DNA of 46,216 nucleotides from Anaerocolumna sp. (GTDB lineage Bacteria > Bacillota > Clostridia > Lachnospirales > Lachnospiraceae). Made by a program: the position numbers and the translations under genes. This document shows, one piece after another, positions 18,334 through 27,159 of the stretch (positions within the stretch are counted from its first letter, which is position 1; every line of letters starts with the position of its first letter). Where the stretch lies: positions 1 to 46,216 of the forward strand of contig JAQZAX010000019.1 in the NCBI GenBank assembly GCA_029239455.1. The letters run 5' to 3'. Under the pieces are notes generated by a model. The model searched no databases. It saw only the letters and a list, made by a program, of their open reading frames with translations, and was not told where the DNA came from.

Positions 18334-18786
18334 CTAGTAGTTTATTTCTTCTTCCTCTTCACCGATATCTGTTTTAGGTTTTTCTAAACCTTCTATTTTA
18401 ATATTATTTTTTGTTGCATAATCCCATAAAGCTGCATGAATTGCTTCTTCTGCTAAGAGTGAACAGTGAATCTTCGCTTTCGGAAGACCGTCTAGTGCTT
18501 CCATAACTGCTTTATTTGTTATATTTAATGCTTCCTGTATTGTTTTCCCTTTAACTAATTCCGTTGCCATACTGCTGGTAGCCACTGCGGCACCACAGCC
18601 AAATGTCTTAAATTTTACATCATCGATAATTCCTGATTCATTGATATCTAGGTAGATTCTCATTATGTCACCACATTTTGCATTTCCTACCGTACCAACA
18701 CCACTTGCGTTCTCAATTTCTCCAACATTTCTAGGATTCGAAAAATGATCCATAACTTTCTCACTGTACATTTGTATTACCTCCAT
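18334..18786 (-). CDS. nifU: NifU/IscU Fe-S cluster scaffold
   Basis: [40 protein letters not shown]...[20 protein letters not shown]...[12 protein letters not shown]. Confidence 0.95.
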   Translation of the reverse strand: MEVIQMYSEKVMDHFSNPRNVGEIENASGVGTVGNAKCGDIMRIYLDINESGIIDDVKFKTFGCGAAVATSSMATELVKGKTIQEALNITNKAVMEALDGLPKAKIHCSLLAEEAIHAALWDYATKNNIKIEGLEKPKTDIGEEEEEINY

Positions 18787-18838
18787 ATTTTAAACAGTTC
18801 ACTTTTGCAGTTTTTTACTGAGCTGATGTTATATATTG

Positions 18839-20038
18839 TTATTTTTCATGATTACCATTCTTTACAAAATCTTCATAAAGCGGAGACATAGAACGCAGCT
18901 TGGCTACGATCTCCTTCACTTGTTCCACAACATAATCAATTTCATCTTTTGTAGTCTCTTCACTTAAAGTCAAACGCAAGGATCCATGGGCAATCTCATG
19001 AGGAAGTCCAATTGCAAGTAGTACATGGGAGGGATCTAGAGAACCCGAAGTACATGCGGAACCGCTGGATGCACAAATGCCTTTCATATCAAGCATAATC
19101 AACAAAGATTCGCCTTCAATAAATTGAAAGCTAAAGTTTGTATTATTGGGAAGGCGTTTTGTTCTATGTCCGTTTAACCTTACATAAGATATTTCTTTTA
19201 AAACCTTATTTATCAGATAATCTCTTAGGGCAATTTCTTTTTCCTGACGTTCTTGCAGGGTTTGTACTGCTATAGAGACAGCCTTGCCTAGCCCTACAAT
19301 TGCCGGCACATTCTCTGTTCCTGCCCTTCTGTGTCTCTCCTGAGCACCACCATGAATAAAAGATCTTAATTTTAAACCTTTCCTGATGTATAAGAAACCA
19401 ATTCCTTTTGGTCCGTTTAATTTATGACCGCTGGCACTCAGCATATCGATATTCAACTCATTTACATCAATATCCAATTGTCCAAAAGCCTGTACAGCAT
19501 CAGTATGAAATAAGATATTGTTTGCTTTTGCTATTTCACCGATTTCTTTTATTGGTTGTACCGTACCTATTTCATTGTTGGCAAACATTACAGAGATTAG
19601 AATTGTTGTGGGACGGATAGCCTTCTTTAATTCATCCAGTTTAATAACACCTGTTTCATCTACATCAATATACGTAACTTCCGCTCCATGTTTTTCCAAA
19701 TACTCACAAGTATGAAGGATTGCATGGTGCTCAATCTTAGAAGTAATAATGTGATTGCCTTTCGCTGCGTAAGCTTCTACCGCACCTTTTATTGCCCAGT
19801 TGTCAGCTTCCGTACCGCTTGCTGTAAAATAAATATCGGATGTTTCCGCTTTTAAAGCTTTTGCAATACTACCTCTTGCTTCATCTACTGCTTTTTTATT
19901 TTGTGATGCGAATTCATATATACTGGATGGATTACCAAACTTCTCAGTAAAATATGGAAGCATAGCCTCCACAACTTCTGGTCTGGTTTTTGTTGTTGCA
20001 GCATTATCTAAATAAATTAATTTCTCCATTTCCGTCAT
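18839..20038 (-). CDS. nifS: Cysteine desulfurase NifS/IscS
   Basis: IYLDNAATTKTRPEVVEAM; PLP-Lys region SASGHKLNGPKGIGFLY; CASSGSACTSGSLDPSHVL. Confidence 0.96.
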   Translation of the reverse strand: MTEMEKLIYLDNAATTKTRPEVVEAMLPYFTEKFGNPSSIYEFASQNKKAVDEARGSIAKALKAETSDIYFTASGTEADNWAIKGAVEAYAAKGNHIITSKIEHHAILHTCEYLEKHGAEVTYIDVDETGVIKLDELKKAIRPTTILISVMFANNEIGTVQPIKEIGEIAKANNILFHTDAVQAFGQLDIDVNELNIDMLSASGHKLNGPKGIGFLYIRKGLKLRSFIHGGAQERHRRAGTENVPAIVGLGKAVSIAVQTLQERQEKEIALRDYLINKVLKEISYVRLNGHRTKRLPNNTNFSFQFIEGESLLIMLDMKGICASSGSACTSGSLDPSHVLLAIGLPHEIAHGSLRLTLSEETTKDEIDYVVEQVKEIVAKLRSMSPLYEDFVKNGNHEK

Positions 20039-20059
20039 CTCCTATTATCTTATTCTGTC

Positions 20060-20542
20060 TTATTGTCCACAGCTAGGCTTTATCTCTCCTAAGTCTATAT
20101 CAATTACTCCATGTTCGTTCATTACCTTTTTACTTTCTTCTATTAATTCTGAAAGCTTAATTGTATCAACCGCATTATTTATACTATCACTAATACGCAT
20201 CCATACATATTTTGTTACACACAGTTCAGAACCGGAGCAACTATCTTTGTTACCTGCAACTTCTGAGCAGTTTACCGGATTTAAATCCCCTTCTAAGGCT
20301 CGTAATATGTCCCCTACGGAAATGTCTTCCGGCTTTTTAGCCAGGAGATAACCACCTTGAGCGCCTCTTACACTATTCACGATTCCGGCTTTCTTTAATT
20401 TTGCGATTAATTGTTCCAGGTAACTAATAGAAATCTTCTGCCTTTCTGCTATTCCACTTAAGGCAACTGCTTCCGTTTCACCGTAGATAGCCAGATCCAG
20501 TACAGCTCTTAATCCATATCTGCCCTTTGTAGACAGCTTCAT
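20060..20542 (-). CDS. iscR: Rrf2-family Fe-S regulator (IscR-like)
   Basis: MKLSTKGRYGLRAVLDLAIYG; Cys-containing ligand loop; first gene of nifS-nifU-mnmA operon. Confidence 0.92.
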   Translation of the reverse strand: MKLSTKGRYGLRAVLDLAIYGETEAVALSGIAERQKISISYLEQLIAKLKKAGIVNSVRGAQGGYLLAKKPEDISVGDILRALEGDLNPVNCSEVAGNKDSCSGSELCVTKYVWMRISDSINNAVDTIKLSELIEESKKVMNEHGVIDIDLGEIKPSCGQ

Positions 20543-20590
20543 AGAATCACCTCTCTTATTATCCGTTCATTATAAATCCCACTAAATCAT

Positions 20591-20621
20591 TTCCTACTAT
20601 TTTATTTCCTACTATTTTAGT
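20591..20621. promoter_or_regulatory. Duplicated operator-like sequence (TTTCCTACTATTTTA x2, second ending in palindrome TACTAtttTAGTA)
   Basis: Located just downstream of the iscR -10. Confidence 0.5.
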
Positions 20622-20637
20622 ACGTTTTATTGTTAAA

Positions 20638-20666
20638 ATAATATCACCAGACATAACATTTGTCAA
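20638..20666 (-). promoter_or_regulatory. Sigma-A promoter of isc operon
   Basis: Reverse strand TTGACA-N17-TATTAT. Confidence 0.65.
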
Positions 20667-20738
20667 TAAGAATCTGGAATTGTTTTATAAGCCTCGAATA
20701 TATTTAATTAAGTTCTTTTATTGAAATCAAAGGGGATA

Positions 20739-20832
20739 AGTGTGAAAGAAAATTTAGAAAATGAAAGGTTGCCACAGTGTGATTCTTTCACTCCTTTTTA
20801 TTTGTGGCAGTATCGCAGGCATACCTGCGATA
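20739..20832 (+). ncRNA. Structured element copy A (candidate RNA; function unknown)
   Basis: Interleaved helices GTGAAAGAA(20742-20750)/TTCTTTCAC(20783-20791) and TGCCACA(20770-20776)/TGTGGCA(20803-20809), plus hairpin TATCGCAGG-CATA-CCTGCGATA (20811-20832). Confidence 0.55.
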
Positions 20833-20844
20833 TAGGTGGGTATA

Positions 20845-20938
20845 AGGTTGAAAGAAAATACAATGAAAGAAAGGATTGCCATAAATAGATTCTTTCAACC
20901 TATTTATTTATGGCAGTATCGCAGGTGTACCTGCGATA
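20845..20938 (+). ncRNA. Structured element copy B (candidate RNA; overlaps start of flippase ORF)
   Basis: AGGTTGAAAGAA(20845-20856)/TTCTTTCAACCT(20890-20901), TGCCATAAATA(20877-20887)/TATTTATGGCA(20905-20915), hairpin TATCGCAGG-TGTA-CCTGCGATA (20917-20938). Confidence 0.55.
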
Positions 20939-22418
20939 TGCAACTCGAATTATTGGATTTTTCTATCGCGTCTATCTCTCCAATGCCATGGGAGCGGAAA
21001 AACTGGGCATCTATCAGTTAATATTTCCTATCTACGGTATCGCCTTTACTATATTTGCATCCGGAATTCAGACCGCTATATCTAAATTCGTGGCAACAGA
21101 ATTAGGAAGACATCATTATAAAAGTATTAACAGAACTTTAAAAATGGGACTCATCCTATCCGTTAGCATCGCGTTAGTAATCTCATTTCTGACCTACCAG
21201 TATGCAGATATTTTAGCAGGAAATGTATTAATGGAACCAAGAAGTGCAGATTCCCTTCGTATACTTGCATTTGCATTTCCATTCTGTGGCGCAACTGCAT
21301 GTATTAATGGCTATTATTATGGACTAAAAAAAGCAGGAGTTCCTGCTATGACCCAATTATTTGAGCAGCTGGTACGTGTTCTATGCGTATATTTTTTAGC
21401 TACCTATCTAGGTAATGGAGATCTTCGTGTTACCCACGAAATGGCTGTATTCGGCATCGTAATCGGCGAAGTCGCATCTAACCTTTATAACATTTTTTCC
21501 CTTGCAATCAGCAATGCACCAAAAGAAATGCGCCATTTGATGAAAACTGACAGATTCCAGGCATTAGGAAAAAGAGCCATTACAGGTAACCTCCTTCGCT
21601 TTAGTGCACCTCTTACCGCCAATCGACTTCTGATTAGTTTATTACATAGCCTTGAGGCAATATTAATTCCGAACCTGTTACGACAATCGGGCCTTAGTAA
21701 TGTAGAAGCATTAAGCATCTACGGTATATTAAACGGTATGGCAATCCCATTTATTATGTTCCCTTCGGCAATTACTAATTCCTTATCCGTATTATTATTA
21801 CCGACAATTTCAGAAGCACAAGCGGCAGATAATATTTCGCTTATCCGGAAAACAACAGCGTTATCCATCAAATATAGTTTATTAATTGGCATTTTAGGAG
21901 CCGGTATCTTTCTGAGTTTTGGCCAGTCTCTAGGAAATGTTGTGTTTCATAATCAGCTTGCCGGAAGCCTTATTACGACTATGGCCTGGTTATGTCCTTT
22001 TCTTTACATTACAACAACATTAAGCAGTATAATAAATGGGATGGGCAAGGCACATTTAACCTTTGTTAATTCAATCATAGGGCTTGTAACACGTATCCTG
22101 TTAATGCTATATTTAGTTCCAAGAAGCGGTATCAATGGATATTTAAACAGTCTACTAATCAGCCAACTAGTAATTACCGCATTTGACGGAATCATTGTTA
22201 TTAAGAATATTCGTCCTCCCTTTCACGCTATTGATTGGATACTAAAACCAGGTATTATCATTACTTTATGTAGTTATATCCTGTACCGAATCTACGAATA
22301 TATCTCCCCTAGCCATGGAGGTATCTTAATATTACTGGGCTTTTGCCTGGGCCTAACGGTTTTGTACTTAATATTTTTAGGAATTACAAAAGCTGTTTCC
22401 TTGAAAGATTTTAAGTAA
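20910..22418 (+). CDS. SpoVB/MATE-like polysaccharide flippase (MVF superfamily), N-terminus apparently altered
   Basis: ATRIIGFFYRVYLSNAMGAEKLGIYQLIFPIYGIAFTIFASGIQTAISKFVATE; multi-TM throughout. No SD near ATG 20910. Confidence 0.85.
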   Translation: MAVSQVYLRYATRIIGFFYRVYLSNAMGAEKLGIYQLIFPIYGIAFTIFASGIQTAISKFVATELGRHHYKSINRTLKMGLILSVSIALVISFLTYQYADILAGNVLMEPRSADSLRILAFAFPFCGATACINGYYYGLKKAGVPAMTQLFEQLVRVLCVYFLATYLGNGDLRVTHEMAVFGIVIGEVASNLYNIFSLAISNAPKEMRHLMKTDRFQALGKRAITGNLLRFSAPLTANRLLISLLHSLEAILIPNLLRQSGLSNVEALSIYGILNGMAIPFIMFPSAITNSLSVLLLPTISEAQAADNISLIRKTTALSIKYSLLIGILGAGIFLSFGQSLGNVVFHNQLAGSLITTMAWLCPFLYITTTLSSIINGMGKAHLTFVNSIIGLVTRILLMLYLVPRSGINGYLNSLLISQLVITAFDGIIVIKNIRPPFHAIDWILKPGIIITLCSYILYRIYEYISPSHGGILILLGFCLGLTVLYLIFLGITKAVSLKDFK

Positions 22419-22430
22419 ACAGCTTTATTA
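22389..22430 (+). terminator. Terminator overlapping flippase stop codon
   Basis: AAAGCTGTTT...AAACAGCTTT-ATTATTAA. Confidence 0.6.
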
Positions 22431-22441
22431 TTAACTTATAA

Positions 22442-22508
22442 TGTTTATTTTTAAAGTAAAATTGTGTTTATTTTTAAAGTAAATTATGTTTATTTTTAAA
22501 GCAAATGA
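22442..22508. repeat. 22-23-nt tandem repeat x3
   Basis: tgtttatttttaaag(t/c)aaa starting at 22442, 22465, 22487. Confidence 0.9.
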
Positions 22509-22864
22509 TGTAGCCCAAGTATTGCTAATCCATCTCTTAAATATTGATGCAGTAATTCTTTTTCAATGATTTGATAGATGTCAAGCTCCTTCGTTCTCCA
22601 TCCTATAACGTTATCTTTATAGTTACGCGCTTTTTCATAAATTTCATGATGACCTAAAACGTGGCAGTGATCTTTATCCCTTCCCAGGCACATAATTGTT
22701 TGCAGAATCTTAATAGTTTCATATTCTAAGGTTTGACAATAATCAAAGAGTTCTCTGCTAACTTTTACAAATTCATTTCTTTGTATGATATCAGGAGAAT
22801 TTAATACTGAACCATGCCTGGATTCTGGTTTTGAAAATTTGGATCGATTATCAGCTAAAAACAA
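22496..22864 (-). CDS. Hypothetical protein, 122 aa
   Basis: Complete ORF, no recognised family; stop codon lies within the tandem repeat. Confidence 0.6.
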   Translation of the reverse strand: MFLADNRSKFSKPESRHGSVLNSPDIIQRNEFVKVSRELFDYCQTLEYETIKILQTIMCLGRDKDHCHVLGHHEIYEKARNYKDNVIGWRTKELDIYQIIEKELLHQYLRDGLAILGLHHLL

Positions 22865-22936
22865 AATATTTAGAAAGACATGTTCATAATGCTCAAAAAT
22901 AAAATTTCCCTCCTATAAATTTAAAAACAATACCTA

Positions 22937-23884
22937 CTAATCAATGGTAACCGTATTACGTCCATTTGCTTTACTTTTATAAAGCAGCTCATCTGCACGT
23001 TTAAGAATCGTCTTCATTGTATCATTTTCTTTGCAAAGGGAAGAACCTATGGATATTGTCACGCGCAAATCTTCCTCATCTCTACGCATGATAGAATTCT
23101 CTATGAGGGCCCTCATTTTTTGAGATAGATGGAATAATTTTTCTTCATTAACATTAGCAAGAATCGCTACAAATTCTTCTCCACCCCAGCGGCCAACAAA
23201 ATCAGAACAACGTATATTATTTGTGAATGTATTTGAAACCATCTTAAGAATTTCATCCCCAACATCGTGTCCATAGGTATCATTAATTATTTTAAAATGA
23301 TCAATATCCATAAATGCTATACCAAAAGGAATTCCTAAATTCGTAAATTCATTGATTTTAGAGATTAATTTAGTCTCAATAAATCTTCGATTGGGCAATT
23401 CTGTGAGTTGATCTATCATGGCAATAATCTTGAGTTCATTCATACTATGAATCAGGAACTGCTTATTGGAATCATCCGTAAATATTTCAACTGCACCAAT
23501 GATATTCTCACCTTCATAAATAGGTACCGCCTTCACTGTAATAGGTACCCGGTGACCATTCTTATGATGAAGGAAAACCGAAGCTTCACAGGTACTACCA
23601 GTTTTGATTGTGTTCGCTAATGGGCAAAGATTTAAGCAAAGTTGAACTCCATCCTCATTAATATGATTTAAAATATTATCAAAGCAGTAGAGATTGACCA
23701 CTTCTGAAGCCGAAAAACCTGTAATTCTCTCAGCCCCCTTATTCCAGAAAGTTATTTTCCTCTCACAATCAACAAAATATACCCCGTCATAAATGTTCTC
23801 CAGCATGTTTTTATAAAACTCATCTCCAACCCTCAACATTATAATCCCTCCAAACATTTTTACCTTAAAATACCTTAGAAACAC
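22937..23884 (-). CDS. PAS-GGDEF diguanylate cyclase
   Basis: PAS (NIYDGVYFVDCERKITFWNKGAERITGFSASEVV); RCSDFVGRWGGEEF with an RxxD I-site at canonical spacing. Start may be internal (MLRVGDEF). Confidence 0.92.
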   Translation of the reverse strand: MFLRYFKVKMFGGIIMLRVGDEFYKNMLENIYDGVYFVDCERKITFWNKGAERITGFSASEVVNLYCFDNILNHINEDGVQLCLNLCPLANTIKTGSTCEASVFLHHKNGHRVPITVKAVPIYEGENIIGAVEIFTDDSNKQFLIHSMNELKIIAMIDQLTELPNRRFIETKLISKINEFTNLGIPFGIAFMDIDHFKIINDTYGHDVGDEILKMVSNTFTNNIRCSDFVGRWGGEEFVAILANVNEEKLFHLSQKMRALIENSIMRRDEEDLRVTISIGSSLCKENDTMKTILKRADELLYKSKANGRNTVTID

Positions 23885-24013
23885 CTTCCGATTATTTACT
23901 ATTCTAAAAATATAATAGCATATATTTACTTTTTTTCAACAATTTTCTACATAATTTTTTAAATATTTTACTAAATTTTTAAAATTAGTATCACTATTGC
24001 AAAAACAGTATCA

Positions 24014-26212
24014 TTATAGTACCTTTTGAATAAAAACATTGACTATTTGGGTATCAAATTGGACGCCAGCGCATCTCTTAAGTTCCGTTATTGCCTCCTC
24101 TTTGCTTTTAGATTTTTGATAACTTCTCTTCGCAGTCATAGCTTCAAACGCGTCTGCAACTGTTATAATTCTTGATTGAATAGGAATTGCTGTATCTTTT
24201 AATCCGCTCGGATATCCATTACCATCCCAGCGTTCATGGTGATAAAGGACAATTTCTGCTAAATGTGAGTACTCATCTACTCCTTTTAGTATCTGATATC
24301 CTGTTTCGGGGTGACGGTTGATTATCTGTTTCTCTTTATCCGATAATTTATCTTTTTTATTAAGTAATTCTGCAGGAATCATAATTTTACCTACATCATG
24401 AAGGCTGCCTGCTACTTTTATGTCAAATACCTCACATTCACTAAAGCCCATGGCTCTTGCAATAGATTCACAATATTGAGATACTCTTTCTGTATGTATT
24501 TGTTCACTGGTATAATGATTGTTAATATTACGTAACACCGTTTCAAGAGTTTGACTTCTCATAGTCTTACCATGTTTTAACTTATCTTTATACATCATAT
24601 AATCAGCTTCTCTTAAAACATCCAAAATATCCTGTTCCGCACTTGATTTTATGGCATAGCCAATAGCTACTGACACAATAACTGAGTCCATCTTCGTGCC
24701 TGCAATAGCCTTTAGGATATTCTTCTTAATAACATCCGCCTGTTCACAATCTGTACCCGGAAGTACTGCAACAAACTCATCACCACCAAAACGGCCGACA
24801 TATCCATCCTGTCCAAAAGCGTCCATTAATATCTCAGCTACGGTTATAATGAGTTTGTCTCCCATTTCATGACCAAAAGCATCGTTGGTTAATTTAAGTC
24901 CATTGATATCAAATATCATATAAGCAAATGGAATATTATTACTATCGTCTATTTCTTTTGTGATTTTTTCCATGTACATTCGATTATATAAACCGGTCAA
25001 ATAATCATGGTGATTTAAAAATTCTATCTGTCTTTGTCTTTCCTGAATAATATTTTCTGCTTCTTTTCTTACTGTAATATCCCTAATAATGGCTGTGGAC
25101 ATATGCTGCTTTTGTAAATAGACAGAAGACAGTGCTACCTCTATTGGAAATTCTCTTCCACATTTATGTATTGCCGTAAGTTCTATCAGTTTTCCAACTA
25201 GAGGTCCTTGTCCCGAATGCTCAAAAACAGTATACCCATTTTTAAACTGCTCCTGGTATTTTTCCGGCATTAATACGCCATGTACCATTCTCCCAATGAT
25301 TTCATCCTTGGTATATCCAAAGATTCTCTCAGCAGAAGGACTCCAATACATGACTTTTCCTTCCTGGTCCATCATAATAACTGCGTCTATTGCAGATTCA
25401 CTGATAGCTCTAAATTTAGCTTCACTTTCATTCAAAGCATTTTCCGTTTCTTTTCTCTCTGTAATGTCTACCCCAAGGCCTAATACACCCTGGACAGTAC
25501 CATCATTATCTCTGACCTTCGTTTTAATGGTCTCAATGGTATGTTTTTTATTATCTTTAAAAGTTACTACTTCATCGTAATACTGAGTGCCTTCCTTATT
25601 TAGAGTATCAAGATTTGTTAAAACACATCCTAAGTAATCTTCCTGGGTCATGTTAAAATTCTCATCAAAAAAATGATTTGTAAAGATGGTATCTGATTTC
25701 TCGTTGGTCATCCATATACCTATGGGTGCGTTGTCCATTATCATGCCTAATAATTTGCTATTTTCCAAAAGAACTTTTTGATACAGATTTTCCTTCTCTT
25801 GGGCTTTCATCTTGGTCAGTCGATTAGAATGAAATATAGTATTCGTAATATCATTATAGATGCACGCAAAGTGGGTCTCACTTACAGGGACGATACTCAT
25901 CTGAATATATTTTTGAAGCGACTTAAGGTATACATTAGTATCTGTTTTCTGGCAACCTATAATAGTACTTTGAATAACTTTTTGATATCTGTCAATTTCA
26001 TTGCTGTCAAGTATAAATGAAGACAAAACTTCATTTATACTTTTATTCATTATATCAGATTCTTTCCTACCAAACATATCTTCAAAAGCAGGATTCACTT
26101 TGATAAATATGTAATCTTCATGCTTATTCTTATTATCATGATCAACAATGATTTCATTGTAGGAATAAGCCATTGGAGATTTTTCAAAGAATTCAGTCAT
26201 TAATAGTTCCAT
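24014..26212 (-). CDS. Multi-PAS, GGDEF and HD-GYP protein
   Basis: Three PAS-like regions, GRFGGDEF, then HDVGKIMIP...HHERWDGNGYPSGLK...IPIQSRIITVADAFEAMT. Confidence 0.93.
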   Translation of the reverse strand: MELLMTEFFEKSPMAYSYNEIIVDHDNKNKHEDYIFIKVNPAFEDMFGRKESDIMNKSINEVLSSFILDSNEIDRYQKVIQSTIIGCQKTDTNVYLKSLQKYIQMSIVPVSETHFACIYNDITNTIFHSNRLTKMKAQEKENLYQKVLLENSKLLGMIMDNAPIGIWMTNEKSDTIFTNHFFDENFNMTQEDYLGCVLTNLDTLNKEGTQYYDEVVTFKDNKKHTIETIKTKVRDNDGTVQGVLGLGVDITERKETENALNESEAKFRAISESAIDAVIMMDQEGKVMYWSPSAERIFGYTKDEIIGRMVHGVLMPEKYQEQFKNGYTVFEHSGQGPLVGKLIELTAIHKCGREFPIEVALSSVYLQKQHMSTAIIRDITVRKEAENIIQERQRQIEFLNHHDYLTGLYNRMYMEKITKEIDDSNNIPFAYMIFDINGLKLTNDAFGHEMGDKLIITVAEILMDAFGQDGYVGRFGGDEFVAVLPGTDCEQADVIKKNILKAIAGTKMDSVIVSVAIGYAIKSSAEQDILDVLREADYMMYKDKLKHGKTMRSQTLETVLRNINNHYTSEQIHTERVSQYCESIARAMGFSECEVFDIKVAGSLHDVGKIMIPAELLNKKDKLSDKEKQIINRHPETGYQILKGVDEYSHLAEIVLYHHERWDGNGYPSGLKDTAIPIQSRIITVADAFEAMTAKRSYQKSKSKEEAITELKRCAGVQFDTQIVNVFIQKVL

Positions 26213-26299
26213 TGTTTACCCTCACTTACGCACATCGTGTTGAATTTAGTCAAACTTTGTCTAATTATAGGGTAATTGTACCACTAATTGCTGTTTTTT

Positions 26300-26364
26300 A
26301 CAATCGTGATTATTGCATAAATTCAAAATACCATTAAGTTCTAAGGTATACAATCATGATTATT
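26300..26364. promoter_or_regulatory. Two operator-like sites ACAATC(G/A)TGATTATT, 50 bp apart
   Basis: 15-nt near-identical repeats each containing palindrome AATCRTGATT, upstream of 24014-26212. Confidence 0.4.
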
Positions 26365-26470
26365 ATTTATTACTATTTAAATTATTATTAATTTATAGCG
26401 ATAATGCACTAAAATTAATTACAAAAAAACGATTAAAAAGTTTTTCATTTTAAAATAACTATTATTGTGT

Positions 26471-26510
26471 AAAAAAACACGCCCCAGAAAGTAAGAATGG
26501 ACGTGTTTTT
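26471..26510 (-). terminator. Terminator-like hairpin
   Basis: AAAAACACGcCC...GGaCGTGTTTTT, downstream of the XRE gene. Confidence 0.55.
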
Positions 26511-26600
26511 GTTTATGTGTTTTTTGTTTATGTGTTTTATCTTTAGTGTTTTATCTTTAGTATTTTGCTTTTGTATTTTGCTTTTGTATTTTGCTTTTGC
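26511..26600. repeat. Nested short tandem repeats
   Basis: gtttatgtgtttt x2, gtgttttatcttta-type x2, gtattttgctttt x3 in succession. Confidence 0.85.
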
Positions 26601-26622
26601 CTTTCAAACAAGGCAAATAGCC

Positions 26623-26940
26623 TCATTTCACTTTCAGGCGGTTTATAAGGTTTAAAACAATAAGAGTATCATTATCATCTAGTTCCCTTAAGCCTTCAAC
26701 TGCTTTGTGAATTAATTCAGGGTTGAAAGGTTTATCATCGAAAAATTCTGTTGGTGTTATATCAAAATACTCGCATATTGCAAAAAATCCCTTTAAAGGA
26801 GGAAGAGACTTCCCAGATGAAATGTTATAAATAAAGCTTCTGCTATGCCCCAAGTCATAGCTTAATTGATACTCCGATATCCCTTTCTGCAGTCTTAACT
26901 GCGTTATTCGTTCGCGTACAAATTTCTCATATTTAGACAA
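26623..26940 (-). CDS. XRE-family HTH regulator
   Basis: RITQLRLQKGISEYQLSYDLGHSRSFIYNISSGKSLPPLKGFFAICEYFDITPTEFFDD. Confidence 0.9.
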   Translation of the reverse strand: MSKYEKFVRERITQLRLQKGISEYQLSYDLGHSRSFIYNISSGKSLPPLKGFFAICEYFDITPTEFFDDKPFNPELIHKAVEGLRELDDNDTLIVLNLINRLKVK

Positions 26941-27159
26941 AAATAATCACCTCCAAACATATCATAATTGATATTTTGGCTCATTAGTCCAAATATATAC
27001 GTCGTTATACTTGCAATTATCCAAATATATATGTTATAATTGTGTATTATATGTCGTAAATTGCCTTATTTGTAAGTTTTATCAAATATTTATTGATTAT
27101 AACATATTCTACTGACATACATTATATAACTTTCCGATAAATCGCAAGAGGTACAAAAA

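Noticed and set aside
20742-20888. Short ORFs reading through the tandem elements (VKENLENERLPQCDSFTPFYLWQYRRHTCD..., MKERIAINRFFQPIYLWQYRRCTCD...)
   Set aside because: The copies differ by indels that shift frame while helices are preserved, so coding is not the conserved feature.
20739-20938. Type III toxin-antitoxin (ToxI-like pseudoknot repeats)
   Set aside because: Only two long repeats and no adjacent ToxN-like endoribonuclease ORF; the next gene is a membrane flippase.
22442-22508. CRISPR-like array
   Set aside because: Units are contiguous with no unique spacers, and no cas genes are in the window.
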